The position numbers and the translations under genes were made by a program. Shown piece by piece: positions 1-9,090 of a DNA stretch of 64,000 bases. Location of the stretch: positions 54,667,768-54,731,767 of the forward strand of contig CM043944.1 of assembly GCA_014529385.2 (NCBI GenBank). Reading direction: 5' to 3'. How positions within the stretch are numbered: position 1 is the first letter of the stretch; the number at the start of each line of letters is the position of its first letter. Source of the stretch: Adiantum capillus-veneris. Taxonomy: Eukaryota > Streptophyta > Polypodiopsida > Polypodiales > Pteridaceae. Under the pieces are notes generated by a model. It was not told the origin of the DNA, searched no databases, and saw only the letters and a program-made list of their open reading frames with translations.

Positions 1-489
1 CCCATCAGTTAGGTACACCAACATCTGATCATCCCAAGAATCTGGAACATCTTGCTGAATTGAAAATAAATCTACATCAGGTAATTGATCATTTACACCT
101 ATTCGAGATTCCCCTGTTTTTAGTCTGCTCAAATAATCTGCCACAGCATGCTCTTTCTAAGGAGTATGAATAATCAAAAACTCAAATTCCTGCAAAAGCA
201 ACATCCACCTTACTAATCTCCCTGTAAACATGGGCTTCTTAACCAAGTACAACAAATCTTGGTGATCAACATGAAACATTACCCTGTTACTGAGTAAGTA
301 ATGCCTGAACTTATTCAAGGAATATACCATGCCCAAAGCCTCTCTCTCAGTCACAGTATAATTATTTTCTGCTGGGGTCAACATCCTACTTGCATAATAC
401 AATGGTCTATACCATCCTCTAACCTTTTTCTGCATCAACACAGCTCCAATTGCAATATCCAATGCATCAACAAAAACATGAAAGGGCAA
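1..489 (-). pseudogene. E0 RNase H domain and start of the linker to integrase
   Basis: This piece carries the retroviral-type RNase H: FHVFVDALDIAIGAVL holds the first catalytic Asp, TVTEREALGM the catalytic Glu, and VDHQDLLYL a later Asp. A stop follows near 157. The frame then continues with sequence resembling the usual gypsy stretch after RNase H (ADYLSRLKTGES) to the window edge. The domain degrades the RNA strand of the replication hybrid. The Asp and Glu positions I can see are present, but the reading frame is interrupted, so a product is unlikely. Confidence 0.85.
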
Positions 490-504
490 TGTCCAATCAG
501 GAGG

Positions 505-1347
505 CTACAATATTGGTGCTACTGATAGCATTTTCTTTGACATCTGAAAGGATGTCTCCTGTGGTTCATCCCATTTAAAGGTAACATCTTTCTTTGTAAG
601 ATGAGTCAAAGGTGCACATATATTATCAAAATATCTAATATACCTTGAGTGCCACTTCACCTGGCCCACAAACCTGCTAAGCTCCTTCATATTCTGAGGT
701 GATTTGGTTGCCTGAATTTCTTCAATCTTTTTGGCATCAATGGCCATCCCATCATCAGATACTACATGTCCCAATAAAATACCACTCCTCTCTGCAAGTA
801 CACTTTTATATGGATTCAAAGCCATGTGAAACAATGTGCATCTTTCCAAACATAACTTCAAGTGAACCAAATGCTGATCCTTCTTTCCAAATATTGAAAA
901 GTCATCTACAAAAACCCTCATAAAATCCTGAAGATAATTTTCAAATGTCTTATGAGCCACAAAGTTGAAGGAAGGTGGATCATTCTTCAAACCAAAACTC
1001 ATCACTGTATACACAAATGCTCCCCACTCAATGATGAAGGCTGTTTTGTGTTGGTCTTCTAGAGCTACCTTGATCTGATTGTAACCTGAAAAACCATCAA
1101 GAAAGCTATACATCTCATGTGCAACTACTGCATCCAACACAACATCACAAAATGGCATAGGAAATGGATCAGTAATAGTTGCAGCATTTAACTTCCTGTA
1201 ATCCAAACACACCCTCAACTTCCCATGCTTCTTTGGCACAACAATAATTGGTGACAACCCTGACACTTCATTAACTAGCTTGATGAATCCTACTGCCAAT
1301 AACTTATCTATTTCTTGCTTTACCTGCTTTGCAAAATTGGGGTTCAT
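505..1347 (-). pseudogene. E0 reverse transcriptase domain
   Basis: The ORF covers most of a gypsy RT. LSPIIVVPKKHGKLRVCLDY is the fingers region with the first catalytic Asp neighbourhood, YSFLDGFSGYNQIKV follows, and FVDDFSIFG is the YxDD-type active site with F in place of Y. AEQRS-type thumb and connection sequence runs on to the RNase H piece. The sequence MSFGLKNDPPSFNF differs from the usual FGLxNAPATFQ, so the palm loop is altered (NAPA to NDPP). The RT is separated from its neighbours by stop codons at both ends. It belongs to the Athila/Tat-like side of Ty3/gypsy by eye; a tree would be needed to place it. Confidence 0.88.
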
Positions 1348-1871
1348 TCTGTATCTCTGTTGTATGTTGGTTTAGCATCCTCTCTAAGATTAATGTGATA
1401 TTGATGTAGTTCAGGATCAATGCCCTTTACCTGTGAATAATCCCAAGCAAATACATCTTTATACTCCTGCAACAGCTGAATCAAACCTTCCAAAAATTCA
1501 CCTTCAACATGGATGCTGATTCTGACCATCCTGGGATCTTCTTCAGTTCCCAAATTAAACTCTTTGACTTAATCCTCTTTTACCCTTGTGGAGGTACCAA
1601 ACCTTTTATCATAGATCTTTTCTGCCATTACTCTTGCTTCCTTCTCCTCTTTATCAATCTGCTCTTTCTGAGGCACCTCTAAATTCCGATCCATCATCTG
1701 CAACACTTCAGATCCAGCAATCTCCTCACCTGGAACTATTTCTACTTCATCCTCACCCTGATCTTCATCCTTGTGTATTATCCCTTCTACATCAAACTCA
1801 AAGAGAGGCACAATAGTGGGTTTAGCTCGTAGAAATTCCTCCTCTTCATCATCTTCCACTGCATCTGCCAA
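1344..1871 (-). pseudogene. E0 acidic linker between protease and RT
   Basis: Two open pieces (1344-1553 and 1569-1871) lie between protease and RT. The upstream piece is strongly acidic (runs such as EDDEEEEF and DEDQGEDEVE). The downstream piece has EYKDVFAWDYSQVKGIDP followed by a proline-type segment (LREDAKPTYNRD), which is the conserved lead-in to gypsy RT. The linker has no enzymatic function that I recognise; it connects the protease and polymerase in the polyprotein. Confidence 0.7.
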
Positions 1872-1925
1872 GTTTATGGTCTGAGCACATAATGGTTTAG
1901 TCTTTGGAGGGATTTGTTTTCTTCC

Positions 1926-2318
1926 CTACATTGATATGGTTACTGACTGATTCCCCTTTTTTATCATGACAACATTTTCTCCCCAATCGTGCTTAACTCT
2001 AACTTGTTTAAACCAGGGTCTTCCCAACAGCATCTTGTAGGAAGAATCTGAATCCTTCATTCTAAGTACCACAAAGTTCACAAAGAAAACCATACCGTCA
2101 ATTTCAATTGCTTGCTGCTTGAGAATGCCTAAAGGCTGGACTCTCCTTTGGTCGGCCATATTCACTTGAAATGGTGTTGGAGCTAATGTTCCTCCTAACT
2201 TCAATCTTCTATAAAACTCCTCAGGAAGTATATTCACCCCTGATCCTCCATCCAAAAGCACCTCTTTGAATAGCATGCCTTGAAACATTACTGCCACAAC
2301 AGGTACTACAAAATCCAC
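1926..2318 (-). pseudogene. E0 aspartic protease domain (retropepsin-like)
   Basis: The piece contains LLDGGSGVNILPEEFYRRL, the position where retropepsins carry D-S/T-G. Here the triad reads D-G-G followed by SG, so the catalytic Asp is present but the second residue differs. The C-terminal part has LLGRPWFKQV, the second conserved retropepsin motif (LGxxW). This enzyme would process the gag-pol polyprotein. It is flanked by stops, and the upstream sequence at 2334-2624 is an open lysine/glutamate-rich piece of the same polyprotein. Confidence 0.8.
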
Positions 2319-2333
2319 ATCTGCTGGATCAAT

Positions 2334-3420
2334 CTACTGCAGCATTACTTTAGGATATTGGTTTGCCAACACTTGGTCTTGCTGACCCTGAAGCTTCTTC
2401 AACAATTTCTCCTTAAAGGTTGGAACAATACATAATAATTGATCCAATGACAATTGCAAGGGAGAGTTCACAAGTACCTCAAACGAATCTTTGTCTTCTT
2501 TTGTTGACATCAAACTTGGCTTGTCAAGCTTATGTTGCTTCTTGGATACCTCCAACTCTTCATTATTCTCCTCTGCATAGTGAACCTGCTCCTTCTGCAC
2601 TTTTTCTTGAACCTTATCCCTCACATATTTCTACTCTCTCCAATTAATTGGTCCCTTAGCTTTTGCTCTGGTGACTGCCAATGCTTTAGCTTCTTCCACC
2701 TGACCACATTGGCAACAATCACAATACCATCCTTCTTCATGTTCCTTATGCTCAGTCTGATGTACTATGATTGGCTCTGGTTCCTGCTACTCCTGAATGT
2801 CCACCAAAATAACATTAGCATGAGCTTGTTGATTATGCTGTGGTTTTTGCTGCACTCCCTATTGGTCTGCTTGACTAGGCCTCACAATGGGCATCCCTCT
2901 TTCTCCCCTGTGTCTAACCCATAATTCACAATTGAGACCAACCCAATGGTCTGGTGATCCACAATAGACACAAGGAATCACTCTGTCTCCTCTTCTCTCA
3001 TTATTGTTTTGCTCTCTCCAAGGAGGTATTGGAGGTCTTGGTGGTCTATTAAATGCTTGTCTTTCTCAAAATGGAGCTACCTGATTTACTGCAGCTTCAC
3101 CTCTACCTCTTCCTGTATTTGGTTGATCCCTATTCCTGGGGTTAAACCAACACCTAGAGGTGGCATGTCCTTATTTGTCACATATTTCACAATACAACTT
3201 AGCTTTGGGTGCCAACACTGAATAACTAATGCTCTTAAATTTACTCACCAATTTCCCTTCCTGAGTTGCTTTATCCTTTTTGGACTTATTCTTTGTGCTT
3301 TTCTTCTTCCTCTTTTATTTTTCTTCAACATCACTTGACTGAGTATCTTCATCTGAATCAGCATCTTCATCTGTTTCATGGGCATCAGTTAAACTAAATC
3401 CTTCTTCTTGTCCCTACAGG
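2334..3420 (-). pseudogene. E0 gag remnant with two zinc knuckles
   Basis: Reading minus, a knuckle CEICDK-stop-GHATSRC at about 3160-3200 has CX2CX4HX4C spacing with a TAA in the third variable position. A second, CVYCGSPDHWVGLNC at about 2935-2980, has CX2CX4HX5C spacing. A CDCCQCG cluster follows near 2700. Upstream lies a lysine-rich stretch and an acidic DETDEDADSDEDT segment. Several stops interrupt it. The knuckles mark it as nucleocapsid, which binds RNA. No capsid domain is recognisable, so most of gag seems to be missing. Confidence 0.7.
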
Positions 3421-3588
3421 ACTTCCTGTCAAGGCGAGTGCTCCAACAAATTGCCTCACATGCCTCCTATATGCTCTCTCAGAACCCTCAACCCCTTGGT
3501 TCAATAACTCCTGTTCACTTCTGTCACCGAACTCCTCCTCGTGATATACATGATTCTCCAAAGATTCACAACAGCAGGATCGCCAAAG

Positions 3589-3981
3589 TGTTGGGGTTCT
3601 TCAACACACACAGAACTTAGGTGTTGACAACATGTCACACACACTAAAGAAAGAGTTAGACAAAGGCAAACATATCCAACTCATCAGCATTTCACCATTC
3701 ACCAAATTTCCGACTCAGCAGACTGAAGAACAAACATGAATCATAGAGAAAGAGACTACACAGTTGATTCATCTTGGTCCAAAGATAACTTCAATTTCAA
3801 CCAAAATTACATACTCGCGTGAACGAGCATGACCTTTAAATAGTAACTTCTGGCAGTTATAGCAGTTACATCCGATTGACCAAAATACGACTTATCAAGA
3901 CTCCGCCTTACTAAGATCCGACTGACTAAGAGTTCATTGATTAAACATAAGTACAAGTACTGATCTGGTGCAGGGTCAACA
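3589..3981 (-). repeat. E0 5' LTR (393 bp)
   Basis: On the plus strand the segment begins TGTTGGGGTTCTTC and ends GGGTCAACA, so the LTR has TGTTG/CAACA inverted ends. On the minus strand the sequence just after its end reads CTTTGGCGATCCTGCTG, in the place of a primer-binding site. A TATA-like CCTTTAAATA lies at about 3832-3841 (minus-strand TATTTAAAGG). The right end falls inside the first unit of the inverted-repeat array, so E0 appears to have inserted into that array. Its partner LTR lies outside the window, so the target duplication cannot be checked. Confidence 0.6.
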
Positions 3982-4440
3982 TTCGCTCGGTAGTGACCTT
4001 AGAAATTAGAAATAGCAGACATGACTTATATTTTTTGAGGTCACTACCGAGCGAATAGGTGCATAGGAAAGAGTTTGCCTTGCCTTATTTGCTCAGTAGT
4101 GACCTCAGAAAATAGTAATAGCAGACACGACTTATATTTTCTGAGGTCACTACTGAGCTTATAGGTAGGTGCATATGAAAGAGTTTGCCTTGCCTTATTG
4201 GCTCGGTAGTGACCTCAGAAAATAGTAATAAGCAGACATGACTTATATTTTCTGAGGTCACTACCGAGCGAATAGGTGCATAGGAAAGAGTTTGCCTTGC
4301 CTTATTCGCTTGGTAGTGACCTCAGAAAATAGTAATAGTAGACATCACTTACATTTTTTAAGGTCACTACCAAGAAAACAGGTTTGCCTCCCATTCAACA
4401 AAATACCTTATTCGCTGGGTAGTGACCTTAGAAAAGTGTA
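3982..4440. repeat. Inverted-repeat tandem array 1 (five units, about 107 bp)
   Basis: Five units start at about 3981, 4086, 4196, 4303 and 4409. Each begins ATTCGCTCGGTAGTGACC, has a loop of about 35 bp, then the complementary arm GGTCACTACCGAGCGAAT, so each unit can fold into a hairpin. The last unit is incomplete. A spacer with GTTTGCCTTGCCTT joins units. Compensating changes are seen in places (CTCAGTAG with CTACTGAG in unit 2). The first unit is truncated by the E0 LTR. Confidence 0.9.
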
Positions 4441-4681
4441 CAAGCAAGCTAACAGGTTTGCATCCACTGCAACAGAATACCAATGTGAAGGAGATGTTTA
4501 AATCCATGCTGTCCTAACTGTCATGTCGTTCCCTCCCATCACCTCCCTTATCTCGAGGGGATGGTACCATTGATTCTCTCTCCCACGTCACCTCTCATGA
4601 AACCGCACGGCGGTACCACCCCTCACAGACCACTCACTCATAAGCCAGAACCCAGGCTCTGCTTTTTAGGAATGTCTAAAA

Positions 4682-4700
4682 TTCTATTTAAGCAGCAGTT
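4682..4700 (+). promoter_or_regulatory. TATA-like element upstream of the 4760 ORF
   Basis: TCTATTTAAGCAGC lies about 75 bp before the ATG of the next ORF, followed by an AAC/CAA-rich leader. This is a plausible core promoter for the small gene. It rests on position and composition only. Confidence 0.35.
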
Positions 4701-4759
4701 GTTTTAGAACCTCCCTTAGGGTTTCACAGAACAACTACAAGAATCTTAGGATAGTGGTG

Positions 4760-5218
4760 ATGCCTTTTCAAGGTATACTCCCGCAGCGCCAGCAACACCA
4801 CATCCGGGCCCTCCTCAGGAGGTCCCCCCTTGGCCCTCCCCCGATGTTACCCTTAATGTTCTCGACTGACACAGCCCGCGAGTGGCTGCTGTCAACACGG
4901 GTGTCAATTCTCGAGGAAGCCGCTGGTAATTCTTTGCTTTCTGCTCCCAATTTCCAAGATCCTAGTTTGAAGAGCTTATTTTCTAAATGCTCTGTGCAGG
5001 ATGCTAGCCCGAAGCTGCAGCAAATGCTCATCTTCAGGCAGAGGGTCTCAATCCTTAAAGAGTCTCTAGAAACAAGAAGGCCTGAAGACATGCAGCAATT
5101 GCTCGCCGAGAATGTCTCTATGGAGGCTATCATTAATTGGCTTCCGGAAATGAAGGATGAAGTGCTTGAGCTAGCGAGTAAATATGAGGAAGCCATTAAC
5201 TTTGCCAACAGGCTTTAG
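4760..5218 (+). CDS. Unknown small hydrophilic protein, probably frameshifted near its end
   Basis: I do not recognise this protein. From the ATG at 4760 it gives about 152 residues with a basic, glutamine- and proline-rich start and a helical, leucine/glutamate-rich C-terminal half (for example MKDEVLELASKYEEAI). No signal peptide, membrane segment or catalytic motif is visible. The stop at 5216-5218 may be secondary: shifting one base continues an open frame from about 5214 to a TAA at 5347-5349 with normal-looking composition, so a frameshift or an unrecognised intron is possible. A TATA-like box lies upstream. The gene is flanked by inverted-repeat arrays 1 and 2, so it could be cargo of a foldback-type element; that is a guess. 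Confidence 0.45.
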   Translation: MPFQGILPQRQQHHIRALLRRSPLGPPPMLPLMFSTDTAREWLLSTRVSILEEAAGNSLLSAPNFQDPSLKSLFSKCSVQDASPKLQQMLIFRQRVSILKESLETRRPEDMQQLLAENVSMEAIINWLPEMKDEVLELASKYEEAINFANRL

Positions 5219-5406
5219 GAAGAGATAGTCTGGCTGTGAAGGAAAAGGACTACATGGTTATTGCAAACCCTAAACCCCCGGAAACTAGTAGGCCACTCTT
5301 TGTAAAGTCAGAAGTGTTTTCTAACTTAAAATTCGGTGTTCAACTGTAATTTTGTTTCTTTCTTATAAAATCAAAAGGCGTATTTGACAAAAAAAACCCT
5401 AAATCC

Positions 5407-5630
5407 GCAACAAACAGGGTTTACCTTCCCCTTATTTACTTAGTATTGACCTCTGTACGAGAAGACATCACTTAACTTTCCTTTTGGTCAGTACCAAGCG
5501 AATAGGGCTCTTCGGAGTAAGTGACCTTACCGTATTCGCTTGGTACTGACCAAGGACGATGGTCAATACCAAGCGAACGGGTGCAACAAACAGGGTTTAC
5601 CTTCCCTTATTCGCCTAGTACTGACTACAC
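5407..5630. repeat. Inverted-repeat array 2
   Basis: The segment has arms TATTCGCTTGGTACTGACC and GGTCAATACCAAGCGAA around 5535-5580, and GGTCAGTACCAAGCGAATA near 5490. A direct repeat, GCAACAAACAGGGTTTACC, occurs at 5407 and again at 5583. Core and spacer both match array 1 (GTTTRCCTTxCCTTATTCGC), so it is the same repeat family. The copies are fewer and more diverged. Confidence 0.8.
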
Positions 5631-6029
5631 AAAATACAAGTGCACATAAGGGTAGTAAGTAGCATACCTCTTCACTGTGTGTAGAGTTCCGCGTCACTAA
5701 AGCACTGCAGAAAAAGAGTAAGAGAAGGAGGATGCGTGAGAGTAAGAGGTGATGGATTTTGCTTACCCTAAGCGTTGATGGGGGTAGAGTTAATTAGAAT
5801 GATGCGCAATAGAGGATGCGAAAAGAGGCAGAATAGTTGAAACTTGAGATGTTTGGTGGGGGTAATGCCTCAACTTAGAATGCTTAACTCGGGGAGGGTG
5901 ACAACTTCACTTATGCGCGAGATTGTGGTTGGTAAATCATACTGCATGGGAATCTGAGACAATTTATTTCTAGTTGTCCTTGAGAGCGCAGCCCACGTGC
6001 CTTTTTGAGTGACCGTTTAGGGTCAAACA
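5631..6029. other. Intergenic stretch without recognisable feature
   Basis: I see no convincing reading frame, repeat or motif here. The sequence is purine-rich around 5710-5750 and becomes GC-richer to the right. Confidence 0.4.
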
Positions 6030-6354
6030 GACGCCAATCACCCTTGCAGTCGCCATCTCCATCTCCATCTCCATCGCCGCCACTGCCTTTGCCTTTTCTG
6101 CTCTCTTTCCCTTGGCCAGCTCTCATGATCCTATGTTTAGAGTCAGACGTCGATCGCCCTTGCATTCGCCATCGCCTTTGCATTTTCTGCGCTCTTCCCC
6201 TTGGCCACTTCTTGTGATCTTGCGTTGAGAGTGAGACGCCGATCGGCCTTGAAGTCGATATCTCCATGTCCAAGTAGAACAAACAGATCGCCGTTGCCTT
6301 TGCATTTTCTACGCTCTTCCGCTTGGCCACCTCTCGTGATCCTACGTTGAGCGA
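6030..6354. repeat. Three tandem units of about 90-120 bp, GC-rich
   Basis: Units start with GACGCCAATC at 6030, GACGTCGATC at 6146 and GACGCCGATC at 6235. Each contains CTTTGCCTTTTCTGC or CTTTGCATTTTCT, then TTGGCCAC/GC and GATCCTAC. The first unit holds a short CATCTC minisatellite at about 6052-6080. Long antisense frames here arise from the repeat composition. Confidence 0.75.
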
Positions 6355-6553
6355 CCTCCACTGGGTCAAGTCCTTTGTTGCCGCGTTGCCATCGCCCCCC
6401 TCTGGTTCTTGCTGTCGGTGGCCTGCGACATCACCATCCAACTCGGTGCCATTGGATATTGCAGAGACAGGTTCTTTCTCCCTGCCTCTCCCCTTCCTGT
6501 GTGCTGTTAACTGTGTGCGCACCAAAGCCACTGCGTTAGGGTAAAATCACATG

Positions 6554-6622
6554 CATGGTTGGAATAATTACTCCTTATGTGGTCGTACCGCATTCATGGT
6601 TGGAATAATTACTCCTTATGTG
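6554..6622. repeat. 28-bp direct repeat, two copies
   Basis: CATGGTTGGAATAATTACTC followed by CTTATGTG occurs at 6554 and 6595, a 41-bp period. The function is unknown. Confidence 0.85.
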
Positions 6623-6714
6623 ACCGTGCCTGAGTTTGGGCATAGTGAGTGAGTAGGCCTATAAATCTATCACTGATAACATTAAATGCTCTGTTCTTAT
6701 TGACCTGTTTCGAA

Positions 6715-7185
6715 TGCTTACGTCACAGGACAGAACCAAGCGAATAGGGCCCTTCGGAGATTCTTGGGGCCCCTACTCGCTTGGTTCTGACTCAACTAAC
6801 GTCACTTCTTATGACATTAGTGCACGGGACAGAACCAAGCGAATAGGACGCTTCGGTGATTCTTGGGGCCCCTACTCGCTTGGTTTTGACTCAACTAACA
6901 TCACCTCTTATGACATTAGCGCACGGAACAGAACCAAGCAAATAGGTCCCTTCGGTGATTCTTGGGACCCCTATTCGCTTGGTTCTGACTCAACTAACGT
7001 CACCTCTTATGATATTAGCGCACGGGACAAGACTAAGCAAATAGGGCCCTTCAGAGATTCTTGGGGCCCCTGCTCACTTGGTTCTGACTCAACTAACGTC
7101 ACTTCTTATGACATTAGCGCACGGGATAGAACCAAGCAAAAAGAGACATTGAGGGGTACTCGAGGCTCAACATTCGCTTGGTTAT
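6715..7185. repeat. Inverted-repeat array 3 (99-bp period)
   Basis: CAGAACCAAG starts recur at 6731, 6830, 6929, 7028 and 7127: four exact 99-bp steps. Each unit holds AGAACCAAGCGAATAGG, a short centre with GGGGCCCC-like halves, and CTACTCGCTTGGTTCTGAC, so it folds back on itself. The core TCGCTTGGT matches arrays 1 and 2. Because 99 is divisible by three, one plus-strand frame stays open through the array with a 33-residue repeat; I regard that as a by-product. Confidence 0.9.
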
Positions 7186-8260
7186 GACACCAAATAGTTT
7201 TGGCTTGCTTTTTCTTTCAGTCATGGGGATCATAGTTCTAGAGACATACGTGAACAAGGATACATGTGAAGAAAAACTATTCACGTTCTTATATAACGCC
7301 CGTGCTCATCACCGTGCACCAGAACTATCAAGAATGTTCAATGCAGAGTTTTCTATACAGAGGATTATAGATTGCTCATTTGAGTACCTACAAACCCATT
7401 TGCAACAGTATGAGGCAGTCACTTGTGACAATTCCATGATAGTTGATGGCATGAGATATGTGCACCGAGCCGATCTTGACCCTGACAAGAGTGCTTCAAG
7501 GAGACTGAATTGTTGTCTAGAAAAGTGTCCCTCCAATGCACTGCTTGTACAAGACAGGTGTATGAAGCACATCAAAAAGTGTTTCTTAGTGGAATTCTAC
7601 CATGGGTTTGTCTATTACTTATACTTGCCGATGGATGGTGAGTCAGAGACTTCGCAGTCAACAAATTTCGGTAGTTGTCCATTGGCGCCGGACGAAGAGG
7701 TAGAGGATGTGGAGGTGCATTTCGACCCAGAAGAAGAGCGGGTAGAGGCACTAAAGGAAACATTTGATGCGGGCTTAACTCTTGTTTCACTTGCGGATGA
7801 AGCAATAGGGTGCAAGCAAGAAAGTCCAAGTAAGGAAGTGACTTTGCCTCTGAATTGTGCTCCCAGCTTTGCTATGGCAGGAAACACCCACTATGTTCTG
7901 CTCTTAGATATCATGCATGAGCTCAATATACGTGAGTACTACTGCCTAGTGGCAATTGCGAATTTTTGTGAGGTAGACATGGGGTTTGTGGACGATGATG
8001 GAGTTGACCAACATCTTATTGCTGACTCAGCTGTCCGCGACTCACAGTTCACTTCAGGGTGGCAACTGATCAAAGATACGTTCAATGAAGCGAAGTCCAG
8101 AGAGGCCAATTTTCCAACAGATGAGAAATTTGAATCAACAACAAAACAACTCGGCTTGGAAAACATGGGTAGGCACGTGGCACCCAAAGATCAGGTAATG
8201 AATAGTCAGTCTATTCACTTGTGGGGGAGGTCGATGCTGGAAATGGACGAGAATCAGATG

Positions 8261-8340
8261 GTAACTTTGTCGTGCATTCAGATGGTATTAGAGATGGCCC
8301 AGTGATAAAATATCATGATCATTTTTTTTTCTGCCAGCAG
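8261..8340 (+). other. Predicted GT-AG intron, 80 bp
   Basis: The donor ATG|GTAACT and acceptor CTGCCAGCAG|GTG bound a T-rich segment. Removing it fuses two frames in phase 0. Confidence 0.65.
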
Positions 8341-8463
8341 GTGCTAGTGTATGACGATAGTTTCCTTAGAAGAGTGGGAGGCTCACGGCAAGGGCTTGTC
8401 ACTGGAGTCCAAGGCAAGGATGCGGCGTTGTCTCACTACATTGGGCATTTCAACCACAAAAAG

Positions 8464-8543
8464 GTTTGTAGAAACAATTCAAGTACTTGGCAATTGTGCT
8501 CATCTTACTTATGGCCCATAAATTCATTGCATTTTTTATGTAG
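8464..8543 (+). other. Predicted GT-AG intron, 80 bp
   Basis: The donor AAG|GTTTGT and acceptor TTTTTTATGTAG|ATC bound it. Removal extends the frame in phase 0 through the downstream exon. Confidence 0.65.
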
Positions 8544-9090
8544 ATCATAATATACCACAAGGAATACTCCGATGACAATGCAAAGTTCCCACTGTTTGCA
8601 ATGAAAGTTATTACAAGATTGTGTGGTGGGCACCCCCTCCCACTAAACGCAGAAACACTAATTCTGATTCAGAAACAGTTTGCTCTACGTGTATTTGGCA
8701 TTGGTTATGGGTGCCAAGCACCCATAACCCCCTATTACATGTCCTACACAGCTCAGGCTCTAGATGCAGGGGTTGAAGACTCGAAAATCTTAGATCCATA
8801 AAACAAGCAGTTGTTTCTAAGGGAAAGAAGATGCATGATTCCCGTGGGGATGCTGCCATCAACAGAGGAACGAGCTCGTCTACAGAGCTTGCACATCGAA
8901 GAGGTACAAAAAGAGGAAGAAGGAGGTGCATCGAAGAGGATAATAACGACGGGCTCATGTCCATCTTCTCCCACTCCTGACTTGTGGCCATCGCCACCTC
9001 GCATGACGCTCCGCCGCATTTGAAGCTCCCCAAGCCATTTGTTTCTTCTCTTTGTGGATGTGTTGTAAAGACCGTGTAATTTCTGAACTC

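Larger units (their letters stand above)
1..3588 (-). mobile_element. E0: Ty3/gypsy retrotransposon, internal region, 3' part off the window
   Basis: Read on the minus strand from 3588 down to 1, the pieces run in the order gag remnant with CCHC knuckles, aspartic protease, acidic linker, reverse transcriptase and RNase H. That is the Ty3/gypsy order. The integrase and 3' LTR would lie left of position 1. The frame is broken into at least seven pieces by stops, so this copy is dead. Gag is very short: only about 120 codons separate the 5' LTR from the first knuckle and no capsid-like domain is visible, which suggests a large internal deletion. The RT phrasing resembles the plant Athila/Tat branch rather than chromoviruses, and no chromodomain is visible in the window. 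Confidence 0.9.
7220..9023 (+). pseudogene. Unknown three-exon gene with one in-frame stop
   Basis: I do not recognise the product. Exons fit 7220-8260, 8341-8463 and 8544-9023. The introns 8261-8340 (GTAACT...CAGCAG) and 8464-8543 (GTTTGT...ATGTAG) are each 80 bp, keep phase 0 and join coding-looking sequence. The first exon follows a good acceptor (TTTTTCTTTCAG, ending 7219), so the true N-terminus should lie upstream, where array 3 now sits. The protein has a cysteine cluster (CCLEKCPSNALLVQDRC), an acidic stretch (APDEEVEDVEVHFDPEEE) and a C-terminal tract with GIGYGCQAPITPYY. A TAA at 8799-8801 interrupts the last exon, but the same frame stays open for 73 more codons to 9023. It is convergent with the transposase-like gene at 10465. 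Confidence 0.6.

Noticed and set aside
5911-6531. 206-codon minus-strand frame in GC-rich sequence
   Set aside because: The frame is produced by tandem GC-rich units, overlaps several other long frames on both strands and has low-complexity GDGDGD runs.
3982-7185. CRISPR-like array from regular repeats
   Set aside because: Units are themselves inverted repeats of about 100 bp with similar spacers, in a eukaryotic context and with no cas genes.
6714-7187. A 157-codon plus-strand frame with a 33-residue repeat
   Set aside because: It follows from the 99-bp period and the hairpin units; no start context or homology supports a protein.
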